From the NCBI RefSeq assembly GCF_014837165.1, contig NZ_JACSPM010000001.1, positions 1,322,304 to 1,386,303 on the forward strand: 64,000 nt of DNA, written 5' to 3'. The translations under genes and the position numbers were made by a program. Of the stretch, positions 28,115-36,710 are shown piece after piece. The notes beneath the pieces were generated by a model, which saw nothing but the letters and a program-made list of their open reading frames with translations, searched no databases and had not been told where the DNA came from. Numbering within the stretch: position 1 is the stretch's first letter; each line of letters starts with the position of its first letter. Origin of the DNA: Microbacterium gallinarum. Lineage in GTDB: Bacteria > Actinomycetota > Actinomycetes > Actinomycetales > Microbacteriaceae.

Positions 28115-29800
28115 TCAGCGGCCCCGGATGAGGTCGGCGGCGACCTCGCCGATCACGATCGCGGGCGCGTTCGTGTGGCCGCGGATGACCGTGGGCATGA
28201 CGGATGCGTCGGCCACGCGCAGTCCCTCGACTCCGCGGACCCGCAGCTCCGGGTCGACGACGGACGCGGCATCCGTTCCCATCCGCGCCGTCCCGACGGG
28301 GTGGTACAGCGTGTGGGAGTAGCGACGCAGCGACAGGTCGGCCCGCTCGGCCTGCGTCATGGACTCGCCGCCCTCGGGCTGGATCCAGCCGCCGGTGGTC
28401 ACGGCGCGCAGCGCGTCGGTGTCGATGAGTCGTTCGCACTCCGCGAGGCCCGCGAGCATCGTCGCCTCGTCGATGCCGTCGGCGTCGGTGAGGTAGCCCG
28501 GATCGATGAGCGGCTTGGCCGTCGGATCGGCTGAAGCGAGGCGGATCGTGCCGCGACTGCGCGGCCGCAGCAGGATCGCACCCACCGTGAGGCCCTCGCC
28601 CGGCGTGGGCACGAGGCCCTCGCCGACGTACGGGACCGGCGCGAAGATGATCTCGATGTCGGGCAGCGCGTCCGGCACACCGGCGCGGTCGGCGACGTTC
28701 GTTCGCACGAAGCCGCACGCCTCCGCGACGTTGGAGGTGAGCATGCCGCGCCGCGACGAGAGGTAGCGCCCGAGCTCGGCGAGGCGCTCGGCGCCGTGCA
28801 GCGTGCCGCCGCGCGCCTCGGGCGCGAGCCCGGCGACGAGGTGGTCCTGCAGGTTCGAGCCCACGCCGGGCGCATCGACGAGCACCGGGATGCCGTGCTC
28901 GTCCAAGTGCTCCGCAGGCCCGATGCCGCTCAGCATCAGCAGCTGCGGGGTGTTGATCGTGCCCCCTGCCAGGACGACCTCGCGTCGCGCTCGCGCGTGG
29001 CGAGTGATGCCGTCGATGTCGACGTAGACGCCGGTCGCGACGAGAGCGCCGGTGGGGGTCGGCGTCTCGACCCCGGTGTCGCCGACGTGCGCGTGATCGG
29101 CGTCGTTCCGCCGTGCGAAGGTGACCCGGCGCACCAAGGCGTTCGTCACCACCCGAAGGTTGCGCCGCCGTCGGGCGGGGCGCAGGTAGGCGTCGGCGGT
29201 CGACGCGCGGCCGCCTCGCCGCTGCGACACCATCGTCTGGCTGAAACCCTGCCCCTCCGGGAGATTCGCGGGGGTGACGGGATGCCCCACCTCGCGCACC
29301 GCGTCGAGGAAAGCCGCCGTGTGGGGGCGTGGATCGCGCTGATGCTCGATCGACTGCGCACCGGCGGTCCCGTGGGTCTGATCGACCGCATCCTGGGTGC
29401 GCTCGACGCGGCGGAAGTAGGGGACGAGCGACTTCCACGACCAGGCGGGCCCGGCCTCCTCGGCCCATTCGTCGTAGTCGGCTGCGAAGCCGCGGACCCA
29501 CATCATCGCGTTTAGCGACGACGATCCGCCGAGCGTCTTGCCGCGCGGCCAGTACACCGTGCGCCCTTCCAGCCGCTCCTGCGGGACGGTGTCGTAATTC
29601 CAGTCGTACGGGCCGCGGAAGAGCTTCGAGAACGCCGCCGGGACATGGAGTTCGAGCGCCCTGTCGGGCCCGCCCGCCTCGAGCAGCAGCACCGAGACCG
29701 ACGGGTCCTCGCTCAGCCGTGCGGCCAGGGCCGCGCCCGCGGAGCCGGCGCCCACGACGATGTAGTCGGCACTCAGGCTGTGCCGGTCCTGCCGCGTCAC
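28115..29800 (-). CDS. GMC-family FAD oxidoreductase (choline/alcohol dehydrogenase-like)
   Basis: 561 residues. FAD-binding Rossmann motif YIVVGAGSAGAALAARL, GMC signature 1 GKTLGGSSSLNAMMWVRG, signature 2 GGTINTPQLLMLSGIGP, and catalytic residues in the C-terminal HPVGTARMG and RGHTNAPAIVIGE. It oxidises an alcohol to an aldehyde; the substrate could be choline but is not fixed by sequence. The GTG at 29800 overlaps the stop of the aldehyde dehydrogenase (GTGA), so the two enzymes are co-translated and probably act in sequence, alcohol to aldehyde to acid. The frame continues upstream through the neighbour but only as a shadow. Confidence 0.92.
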   Translation of the reverse strand: MTRQDRHSLSADYIVVGAGSAGAALAARLSEDPSVSVLLLEAGGPDRALELHVPAAFSKLFRGPYDWNYDTVPQERLEGRTVYWPRGKTLGGSSSLNAMMWVRGFAADYDEWAEEAGPAWSWKSLVPYFRRVERTQDAVDQTHGTAGAQSIEHQRDPRPHTAAFLDAVREVGHPVTPANLPEGQGFSQTMVSQRRGGRASTADAYLRPARRRRNLRVVTNALVRRVTFARRNDADHAHVGDTGVETPTPTGALVATGVYVDIDGITRHARARREVVLAGGTINTPQLLMLSGIGPAEHLDEHGIPVLVDAPGVGSNLQDHLVAGLAPEARGGTLHGAERLAELGRYLSSRRGMLTSNVAEACGFVRTNVADRAGVPDALPDIEIIFAPVPYVGEGLVPTPGEGLTVGAILLRPRSRGTIRLASADPTAKPLIDPGYLTDADGIDEATMLAGLAECERLIDTDALRAVTTGGWIQPEGGESMTQAERADLSLRRYSHTLYHPVGTARMGTDAASVVDPELRVRGVEGLRVADASVMPTVIRGHTNAPAIVIGEVAADLIRGR

Positions 29801-31593
29801 GCCCGGAAGGCCTTGATCAGGGTGGCCGAGAGCTTCGCGTAGTCGCCGTCCATCCGGAACCGCGTGAAGCCCTCGCTCACGGCGGCGCCGGTCCGCGACG
29901 TCACGAACCACGGCGGCTTCGGCAGCACCGAGAAGGCGCGACCGCCCGAGCGGCTCAGCGACTTCGGCTGGAGCGACCGTGGGAACGGCCGGAACGGGCC
30001 GCGGGTCACCGCCCGCTCGATGCCGTCGAGCAGCAGCGCGTTGTGGACCACGCCGATGCCGCTCTCGACGTTCTGCGGCGTCGCGCCGGGGAAACCGCCC
30101 CAGGGAAGGGTCGGGGTGAGGAAGCCGAAGGCGGTCCACGAGTTGATCGAGATCGTGCCGTAGCGGAGGTCGGCCATCGCGCGCTCGAAGCCGTCGCCGA
30201 GCGCCGCCTGCGTCACGGGATCGATGAGCACGTTCGCTCCGAGCGTGCCGGCGAGCTCGTCGTTGGCGTGCGCGACTGCCCGGTCGACGAACTCCTGACC
30301 GTTGCCGGGCAGCGTCACGATGCCGAGCACCGGTGCGAAGTACTCGGTGGTCTCGACGGCGGTCGCGTCGTCGCCCGGACCGACCTCGATGAACGCGCGG
30401 GTGCCGTCGCCGCGCCAGGTGGCGGACGGGTAGTCGGATGCCGCGGCAGCCAGCTTCTCGTCGGACCGCGGGTACCAGACCGGTCGCGCGGGCGCGGCGT
30501 CGAACGCCGCGCGGAGCGCGTCGAGGAAGGCCTCGCGCTGGGGCCAGTCCGAGCTCAGCAGCACGAGCTGGCCGGCGATGCAGTTGTGGCCCGAGTTGTA
30601 GAGCCGCATGGTGGCGACGTGCTCGGCCTGGAACCGGAGGTCGGCGTCGCTCCACTCGCCGGGGACGATGATGATCGGCGACACGCCGCCCAGCTCGGCC
30701 GTGATGGGCTTCTTGAGCTTCGGACGGTCCTCGCGTCTGCGGCGGGCGGTGGCCGCCGCGCCCGCACCGCTCGACGGACCCCACACGATCGTGTCGAACG
30801 TCGGGGTGGCTCCGGTGATGTGCACGTGGGCGATGCCGCGGTGATCGGCGAGGTACGCACCCACGTCGCCGCCGCCGCGCACGATGCGCAGGAAGCCGGG
30901 CTCGATGAGCGGTGCGAGCGCACGCTCGAAGACCGGCACGACGGAGTCCTGGGTCGGGTTGACCTTGAGGATCGTGACGCGGTTGTGCGCCATCAGCTCG
31001 TAGATCACGTCGAGCACCGGGATGGACGTCACGTTGCCCGCGCCGAGCACGAGCCCGACTCCGCCGGGTTCCGTGGGTGTCAGCTGCGCCAGTCCGGCCG
31101 TGCGACGCGCCTGGGCCTCGGTGACGCCTGGTTCGAACCAGACTTCGCCGGTGTAGCCCGACAGCAGCACGCCGTCGATCGGGCTGAGCGGGAACACTTG
31201 TGCGCGCAGCCGGCCGCCGGGCGCGGCATCCGTCTTCACCCCGCGAAGCGGACTCTCGCCCTTCGCGAGCGCCGACAGCGTCGACCGGTACGCGTCGAGG
31301 GCGACCAGCGTGGCGTAGGGCCCCGAGAGCCATTCCTCGCCACGGAGCGGATGTCCCGGCTCGAGGCCCTTCGAGGTCGCGGCGACGTCGGCCCACTCCT
31401 CCGCGACCGTCGCCACGGAGTCGCGGACCCGGCCGAGCAGGCGGGTGCGCTGGTCGAGTGTGAGGTGACTCCACGTGCGGGCGCCCGTCTGCAGGTCGTC
31501 GATCATGGCGTCCAACGGGGCGGAGACATCCTCGGCGAGGGCGGGCGCCTTCGCGCGGGACGGGACGGCTGCTGCCGGGGCGGCCTTGGGCAC
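29797..31593 (-). CDS. Aldehyde dehydrogenase family protein
   Basis: 598 residues, about 100 longer than classical aldehyde dehydrogenases. The core is recognisable: Rossmann part GLVLGAGNVTSIP, Glu in ITAELGGVSPIII and nucleophile Cys in NSGHNCIAGQ, then EYFAPVLGIV and ISINSWTAFGF. An N-terminal Ala/Pro-rich stretch and a C-terminal extension of about 100 residues account for the added length. GAAGGAG lies just upstream of the start, and a TAGACT box near 31620 may be its promoter. It is the first gene of the two-gene unit with the GMC oxidoreductase. Confidence 0.88.
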   Translation of the reverse strand: MPKAAPAAAVPSRAKAPALAEDVSAPLDAMIDDLQTGARTWSHLTLDQRTRLLGRVRDSVATVAEEWADVAATSKGLEPGHPLRGEEWLSGPYATLVALDAYRSTLSALAKGESPLRGVKTDAAPGGRLRAQVFPLSPIDGVLLSGYTGEVWFEPGVTEAQARRTAGLAQLTPTEPGGVGLVLGAGNVTSIPVLDVIYELMAHNRVTILKVNPTQDSVVPVFERALAPLIEPGFLRIVRGGGDVGAYLADHRGIAHVHITGATPTFDTIVWGPSSGAGAAATARRRREDRPKLKKPITAELGGVSPIIIVPGEWSDADLRFQAEHVATMRLYNSGHNCIAGQLVLLSSDWPQREAFLDALRAAFDAAPARPVWYPRSDEKLAAAASDYPSATWRGDGTRAFIEVGPGDDATAVETTEYFAPVLGIVTLPGNGQEFVDRAVAHANDELAGTLGANVLIDPVTQAALGDGFERAMADLRYGTISINSWTAFGFLTPTLPWGGFPGATPQNVESGIGVVHNALLLDGIERAVTRGPFRPFPRSLQPKSLSRSGGRAFSVLPKPPWFVTSRTGAAVSEGFTRFRMDGDYAKLSATLIKAFRA

Positions 31594-31651
31594 GGGCGCT
31601 CTCCTTCGGGCGGGATGACTCAGTCTACGACGGCTCCGGTGAGACGGGATC

Positions 31652-33076
31652 TCACGACTGCTGTGACTCGATGTCGCTGCGACGGAGCGGGTAGCGGGCG
31701 AGGCTCCAGAGGCTGAGTCCGATGAGGAGGGCGGGCGCCAGGCTGAAGCTGACGACGATTCCCGTCACCGCGGCGGCTGGCTGGGTGACCGTCTCGCCCG
31801 CCGTCGACGAGATGTACCCCGTGACCGCGAGGATCAGTGACAGCACGGTGGCGCCCAGCGCGAAGCCGACCGTCTCGCCCGCGGTCCAGACGCCGCTGAA
31901 CGACCCCGCGCGCCCCGGTCCGGAGGTGCGCTCGTCGTGCGAGACGACATCGGGCAGCATGGCCATCGGCAGCGACTGCATGCCCGCGTAGGCGATCCCC
32001 GCGACGCCGACCGGCGCGTAGATCCAGTCGCCCGGTGCCCACAGCACGCCGAGGATCGACAGTGCGGCGACGGCGAAGACGGTGCTCGCGATCGCGAACG
32101 CGCGCTCCTTGCCGATCCGTCGGGAGACGGCGCCCCACGCGGGGGCTGCGAACAGCGCGGGTGCGATGAGAGCGACGAACAGCAGTTCGACCGCGGCCTC
32201 GGACTCGAGCACCCACGTCGCGACGTACTGTGCGCCGGCGAGCATGAGCCCGGTCGCGAGCGCCTGCAGCACGAACGTCGCGAGCAGCGCGCGGAACGGC
32301 CCGCTGCGGCGCAGGGCGCGGACGCCCTCGGTGTAGTGCTCGCGCAGGCCTGCCCGGGCTGCGGTGGGGAGCGTGCTCTCCGACGCGCCGAGCGCGGTCT
32401 CCGTCACGGGCCGGCGCGCGACGGTCGTGGCGACCAGCATCCCGAGTCCGATGACCACGCCGGCGACGACGCCCATCACGAGGTAGCCGATGACCGGGTC
32501 GTCGGCCACGCGGCGCAGTGCCGGACCGCCGGCGCCGAACAGCAGGATCGCGAGCGTGAGCACCACCACACGCCACGTCAGCAGTCGCGTGCGCTCGTCG
32601 TAGCGCGGTGTGAGCTCGGCGGGGAGGGCGATGTAGGGCACCTGGAAGAGGCTGAAGGCGGTCGCCGTCAGGGTGAACGCGAAGAAGACCCAGATCGCCG
32701 CGACCGCCGGACCGAGGGCGGGCGGGACGGCGAACGTGAGGGCGAAGAGCACCGGGATCGTGCAGGCGCCGAGCAGCATCAGCCGGCGGCGCGTGCCGTG
32801 GCGGGCGAGGTCGCGGTCGGTGAGGGTGCCGATGATCGGGTCGATCACGACGTCCCACACCTTGGCGAGCGTGATGACGAGGCCCGCAGCGAGCGCGGCG
32901 ACGCCGAGCGAGTCGGTGAGGTAGTACGTCAGCACGAGTCCGGGCAGGGTCGCGAACCCGCCGGTGCCGAGCGAGCCGGTGGCGTAGCGCGCGATGGTTC
33001 CGTTCGAGAGGCGGGCGCGTGCGGTGGCGGATTCGGATGCCGCGCCCGCGCCGCCGCCGGCGGCGTCGGTGCTCAT
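31652..33076 (-). CDS. MFS transporter, GPH (sugar:cation symporter) type
   Basis: 474-residue integral membrane protein with about 12 helices. The N-terminal region (GSLGTGGFATLPGLVLTYYL, then AKVWDVVIDPIIGTLTDR) carries the pattern seen in glycoside-pentoside-hexuronide:cation symporters, including the Asp residues in WDVVIDP. The substrate cannot be assigned. A TACACT box 6 nt upstream of the ATG suggests leaderless transcription separate from the kynureninase gene behind it. Confidence 0.87.
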   Translation of the reverse strand: MSTDAAGGGAGAASESATARARLSNGTIARYATGSLGTGGFATLPGLVLTYYLTDSLGVAALAAGLVITLAKVWDVVIDPIIGTLTDRDLARHGTRRRLMLLGACTIPVLFALTFAVPPALGPAVAAIWVFFAFTLTATAFSLFQVPYIALPAELTPRYDERTRLLTWRVVVLTLAILLFGAGGPALRRVADDPVIGYLVMGVVAGVVIGLGMLVATTVARRPVTETALGASESTLPTAARAGLREHYTEGVRALRRSGPFRALLATFVLQALATGLMLAGAQYVATWVLESEAAVELLFVALIAPALFAAPAWGAVSRRIGKERAFAIASTVFAVAALSILGVLWAPGDWIYAPVGVAGIAYAGMQSLPMAMLPDVVSHDERTSGPGRAGSFSGVWTAGETVGFALGATVLSLILAVTGYISSTAGETVTQPAAAVTGIVVSFSLAPALLIGLSLWSLARYPLRRSDIESQQS

Positions 33077-33082
33077 CGCGCC

Positions 33083-33088
33083 AGTGTA
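33083..33088 (-). promoter_or_regulatory. -10 box, leaderless MFS promoter
   Basis: TACACT on the minus strand, 6 nt from the ATG of the transporter. Confidence 0.55.
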
Positions 33089-33155
33089 GGGGCGGATGCG
33101 GGTGCGGAGCGGCGGCTGTGGACAGCTCGTCGGTCGGCGAGGCTCCCGTGAGCCC

Positions 33156-34421
33156 TCAGCCCAGTTCGGTCACGGCGTCGCGCACGGCGCGCAGCCCGGC
33201 GAGTGTCTCAGCGAAGCTCGTCGACAGCGGCGAGAGTCCGATCCGCAGCCCGTCGGGGTCGCGGTAGTCGGGGATGACGTCCTCGGTCCACAGCCGCGCG
33301 GTCACCGCGCGCATGGTGGGGTGCGACAGCGTGATGTGCCCGCCCCGGAGCGCAGCATCCCGCGGAGAGGCGATGCTCACGCCCAGCGGCGCCAGCAGCG
33401 CGTCGGAGACCTTCGCCGCGAACTCGGTGAGCGCGATCGACTTCGCCCGCACGGCGTCGATCCCCGCCTCTTCGATCAGCGCGAGGGTGTCCTGCATCGC
33501 GATCATCCCGACGATCGGCGGGGTGCCCGACAGGAACCGCCGCATGCCCTCGGCCGGACGGTAGTCGGGGCCCATCGCGAACACGTCGGCGGTGCCCATC
33601 CAGCCCTGGATCGGCTGCGCCAGCGCATCCTGGTGCCGCGCGGCGACGTAGGCGAAGGCAGGCGAGCCCGGACCGCCGTTGAGGTACTTGTACGTGCAGC
33701 CGACGGCGAGGTCGAAGCCCCACGCGTCCGCCTTCACGGGCACCGATCCTGCGGAGTGGCAGAGGTCCCACACCACGAGCGCGCCGGCGTCGTGGATGAC
33801 CTCGGTGAAGGCGGCGGCGTCCGCCAGATATCCCGACCGGTACGCGACGTGGCTGAGCAGCACGACCGCCGTCGACGGGCCGACCGCCGCGCGGAGGGCC
33901 TCCTCCGTCACACCGGTGGACAGGTCCACGTCGATCCACCGCACGCGCCCGCCGCGCTCGCGCGCGATGCCGTCCACGAGGTAGCGGTCGGTCGGGAAGT
34001 TGTCGCGGTCGACGACGATCTCGACCCGGGCGGGATCCGCCGCGTGCTGGGCGTCGAACGCCGCCCGCACGAGCTTGTAGAGCAGGACGGTCGTCGAGTC
34101 GCCGACGACGGTCTGCCCCGGCGCCGCGCCGATCACCGCCCGTCCGATCGTGTCGCCGATCCGGAACGGCAGCTCCATCCACGACTCGTCCCAGCCGCGG
34201 ATGAGCCGCCCGCCCCACTCCTCGCGGGCGAAGGCGGCCAGCCGTTCGACGCTCGCACGCGGCGGCCGGCCGAGCGAGTTGCCGTCGAAGTACACGAGCG
34301 ACGACTCGGCGCCGACGAACGCGTCGCGGTGGTGCCGCAGCGGGTCGGCGGCGTCGAGCGCGGATGCCTCGGCCTCGAGGTCCGCGACCGTCGCGGCTGC
34401 GGTCGGGTCAGTGGTCGTCAT
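33156..34421 (-). CDS. kynU: Kynureninase
   Basis: PLP enzyme that cleaves kynurenine to anthranilate and alanine. 421 residues, normal length. N-terminal VYFDGNSLGRPPRASVERL is the family signature; the PLP lysine lies in GCTYKYLNGGPGSP, and the cofactor Asp in VWDLCHSAGSVP. The ATG at 34421 overlaps the end of the amidohydrolase gene by 14 nt, so it is the last gene of the TDO-amidohydrolase-kynU unit. With no downstream anthranilate genes here, the pathway in this window ends at anthranilate. Confidence 0.96.
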   Translation of the reverse strand: MTTTDPTAAATVADLEAEASALDAADPLRHHRDAFVGAESSLVYFDGNSLGRPPRASVERLAAFAREEWGGRLIRGWDESWMELPFRIGDTIGRAVIGAAPGQTVVGDSTTVLLYKLVRAAFDAQHAADPARVEIVVDRDNFPTDRYLVDGIARERGGRVRWIDVDLSTGVTEEALRAAVGPSTAVVLLSHVAYRSGYLADAAAFTEVIHDAGALVVWDLCHSAGSVPVKADAWGFDLAVGCTYKYLNGGPGSPAFAYVAARHQDALAQPIQGWMGTADVFAMGPDYRPAEGMRRFLSGTPPIVGMIAMQDTLALIEEAGIDAVRAKSIALTEFAAKVSDALLAPLGVSIASPRDAALRGGHITLSHPTMRAVTARLWTEDVIPDYRDPDGLRIGLSPLSTSFAETLAGLRAVRDAVTELG

Positions 34422-35385
34422 GGATGAGCTCCTCGGAGGGGACGACGGTCGCGTGCCCGAGCCACGGGGCGATCTCGTCGAGCGCGGTGGGCGGCGGGCC
34501 GGGAACGAAGGTCGAGACGCCGGTGGGCGCCGACGCGGGCCACGGGTCGCACAGGGCGGCGACGAGCCGGTCGCCGCGGACACCGGCGCGGTCGAGCGCG
34601 CGCAGCTCGTCGACCAGCACACCGACCCGGCGGTCGCCGTTGCCGAGGTCGGTGCCGTAGAGCACCGTGCCGCCGGCCGCGACGAAGGCCTCGAGGTTGG
34701 CGAGGGCGGTCGCCTCGGCGCCGGGATCGCCGGCGTGGATGTCGAGCGACGAGATCCACGTCTGCCCCGCGGCGACGGCGCGACCGATCGCGTCGTCGTC
34801 GACCGCCTCGGTGAAGGGCGTGTGCGCGAGGGCGTCGACGCCGGCGTCGAGCGCGAGCCGCGTCATCCCGACTCCCTCCACATGGGCGACGACGGGCAGG
34901 CCGTGCCCCCGCGCGGCGGCGACGATCGCCTCGAGCGTCGTCGCGTCGAAGACCTGCCCGGCGGCGGAGTTGAGGGCGACTTTGATGAGGGATGCTCCGA
35001 ACGACGCCTGCTCGTCGACCGCCGTCGCGGCGCCGCCGGCCACGCCGGGATGCGCCGACGGGCCGGTGACCGTCCGCACGATCGCGTCGGGTGCCCACCC
35101 GCGTCCGGTCGGGTAGCCGTTGGGCGTGGTGAGGAAGGCACCGGCGTACACGACCCGCGGCATTCCCGCGCCGGTGCGACGGGCGAAGCCGATGGGGTCG
35201 CCGCCGAGATCGACCGCGCCGGCGATGCCGCCGGCGGGGAGGGCGTGCTCGTCGATGAGGTGCACGTGCACGTGGTGGTCGATCAGGGGCGGCAGCGCGA
35301 CGCCGGACTCGCCCGTGATGGCTCGGTGGCACGGCGTCGCCGCAGGACCGAGGAGCTCTCGCAGCGCGAACGGGTCGGCGTGCAC
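34408..35385 (-). CDS. Amidohydrolase-superfamily protein, candidate N-formylkynurenine deformylase
   Basis: 325 residues, metal-dependent amidohydrolase fold with all expected ligands: HxH in DHHVHVHLID, Lys in ASLIKVALN (possible carbamylated bridge), His in PVVAHVEG and DALAHTP, Asp in LYGTDLGNG. It sits between tryptophan dioxygenase and kynureninase. N-formylkynurenine must be deformylated between those steps, and no known formamidase (KynB or alpha/beta-hydrolase type) is in the window. Assigning that step here is inference from position. The GTG start lies one base after the dioxygenase stop. Alternatively it is a general imidazolonepropionase-like hydrolase. Confidence 0.85.
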   Translation of the reverse strand: MHADPFALRELLGPAATPCHRAITGESGVALPPLIDHHVHVHLIDEHALPAGGIAGAVDLGGDPIGFARRTGAGMPRVVYAGAFLTTPNGYPTGRGWAPDAIVRTVTGPSAHPGVAGGAATAVDEQASFGASLIKVALNSAAGQVFDATTLEAIVAAARGHGLPVVAHVEGVGMTRLALDAGVDALAHTPFTEAVDDDAIGRAVAAGQTWISSLDIHAGDPGAEATALANLEAFVAAGGTVLYGTDLGNGDRRVGVLVDELRALDRAGVRGDRLVAALCDPWPASAPTGVSTFVPGPPPTALDEIAPWLGHATVVPSEELIHDDH

Positions 35386-35386
35386 G

Positions 35387-36247
35387 TCAGCGACCGATCT
35401 CGGTGCGCACCGCGAACAGTTCGGGGAAGAACGTCAGCTGAAGGGCCCGTTGCAGGAACGGCACCCCGCTCGACCCGCCGGTGCCGGTCTTGCCGCCGAT
35501 GATGCGCTCGACCGTCTTCAGGTGGCGGAACCGCCAGAGCTGGAAGTTGTCCTCCAGATCGACGAGCTCCTCGCACGTCTCGTAGGCGGCCCAGTGGGCC
35601 CGCGGGTCGGCGTAGATGTCGGCGAACAGGGGGACGAGTTCGGGAGTGAACGTCCAGGCCTGCGTGACGTCGCGCTCGAGCACCGCGGCGGGGATCGGGT
35701 AGCCCGACCGCGCCAGCATCCCGAGGAATTCATCATAGAGGCTCGGCGCGAGCAGCGCGCGCTCGACGAGCTCGTACGCGGCCGGGTCGGCTTCGAACAC
35801 GCGCAGCATGGCGGCGTTCTTGTTGCCGAGGGTGAACTCGACCGCTCGGTACTGCGCCGACTGGAACCCCGACGCGTTGCCGAGCACGCCGCGGAACTGC
35901 GCGTATTCGGCGGGCGTGAGCGTCGCGAGGACCGACCACTGCTCGGTCAGCGTCTTCTGAATGTGCTTCACACGGGCGATGCACTTGAGCGCCGGCGCGA
36001 GGTTGTCCTCGCGCAGCAGACGGCAGGCGGCGCCGAGTTCGTGGAGCACCAGCTTGAGCCACAGCTCTGTGGTCTGGTGCTGGATGATGAACAGCAGCTC
36101 ATCATGGTGCTCGGGATCGCTCAGCGGCCGCTGCGCGGCCAGCAGAGTGCCGAGATCGAGGTAGCCCCCGTAGCTCATGCGATCGGCGAAGTCGGTGACG
36201 ACCGTGCCCTCGATCGCCCGGGTATTGCGTTCGACGCCTTCGCTCAC
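35387..36247 (-). CDS. kynA: Tryptophan 2,3-dioxygenase
   Basis: Heme enzyme opening the indole ring of tryptophan to N-formylkynurenine. 286 residues, normal length. Signature segments: MSYGGYLDLGTLLAAQRPLS, FIIQHQTTELWLKL (distal-side His), FRGVLGNASGFQSAQYR and WRFRHLKTVERIIGGKTGTG. It starts with GTG, 6 nt after a TAGGCT box, so the kynurenine operon is transcribed from a leaderless promoter. It is the first gene of the three-gene operon. Confidence 0.96.
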   Translation of the reverse strand: MSEGVERNTRAIEGTVVTDFADRMSYGGYLDLGTLLAAQRPLSDPEHHDELLFIIQHQTTELWLKLVLHELGAACRLLREDNLAPALKCIARVKHIQKTLTEQWSVLATLTPAEYAQFRGVLGNASGFQSAQYRAVEFTLGNKNAAMLRVFEADPAAYELVERALLAPSLYDEFLGMLARSGYPIPAAVLERDVTQAWTFTPELVPLFADIYADPRAHWAAYETCEELVDLEDNFQLWRFRHLKTVERIIGGKTGTGGSSGVPFLQRALQLTFFPELFAVRTEIGR

Positions 36248-36253
36248 CCGCTC

Positions 36254-36259
36254 AGCCTA
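36254..36259 (-). promoter_or_regulatory. -10 box, leaderless promoter of the kynurenine operon
   Basis: TAGGCT on the minus strand, 6 nt before the GTG start of tryptophan dioxygenase. Confidence 0.6.
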
Positions 36260-36312
36260 ACGAGGCGGGGCGGCCCTTCGTCAGGGCTGTGAGCGGCGCG
36301 AGCGGCGCGATG

Positions 36313-36573
36313 TCAGATGAGCTCGAGCTCGCGGAGCTTGGCCTCGACGTCGTCGTTCGACGGCTCGACGTGGTGCGAGGAATCCGGGTACACCACGACC
36401 GGGATGTTCGTGCGACCCGAGATCTCGCGCGCGACGTCGGCGGCAGCGGGGTCGGCGACGAGGTCCACGTACGTGTACTGGATCCCCAGCGAGTCGAGCT
36501 GGCGCTTCGTGCGGACGCAGTCGCGGCACCAGTCGGCACCGAACATCGTGATGGTGGAGGGGGAAGACGTCAT
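36313..36573 (-). CDS. Glutaredoxin-like protein (mycoredoxin type)
   Basis: 86-residue thioredoxin-fold protein. The redox site is WCRDC near residues 14-18, at the start of the first helix, and the cis-proline region is TNIPVVVYPD. Such small glutaredoxin-like proteins in actinobacteria usually reduce mycothiol mixed disulfides (mycoredoxin) or ribonucleotide reductase (NrdH). CRDC differs from the CGYC of classic Mrx1, so the partner is uncertain. The ATG at 36573 gives the normal family length. Confidence 0.88.
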   Translation of the reverse strand: MTSSPSTITMFGADWCRDCVRTKRQLDSLGIQYTYVDLVADPAAADVAREISGRTNIPVVVYPDSSHHVEPSNDDVEAKLRELELI

Positions 36574-36710
36574 GACGTCTATTCTCCCGTATCCATCCTG
36601 GACAGGGGCCGGGTGCCGTGCCCCGGCTGTCTCCCCCCGAGGCATCCCTGAAACGACCGGTCCACAGCCCGAGTTCGCCCTCACGGCCCGTCGTGCGACG
36701 ATGGACCGCA

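Noticed and set aside
28115..31474. 1119-codon minus-strand frame suggesting a fused ALDH-GMC enzyme
   Set aside because: The upstream part is the shifted-frame shadow of the aldehyde dehydrogenase gene; two separate genes with a 4-nt overlap fit better.
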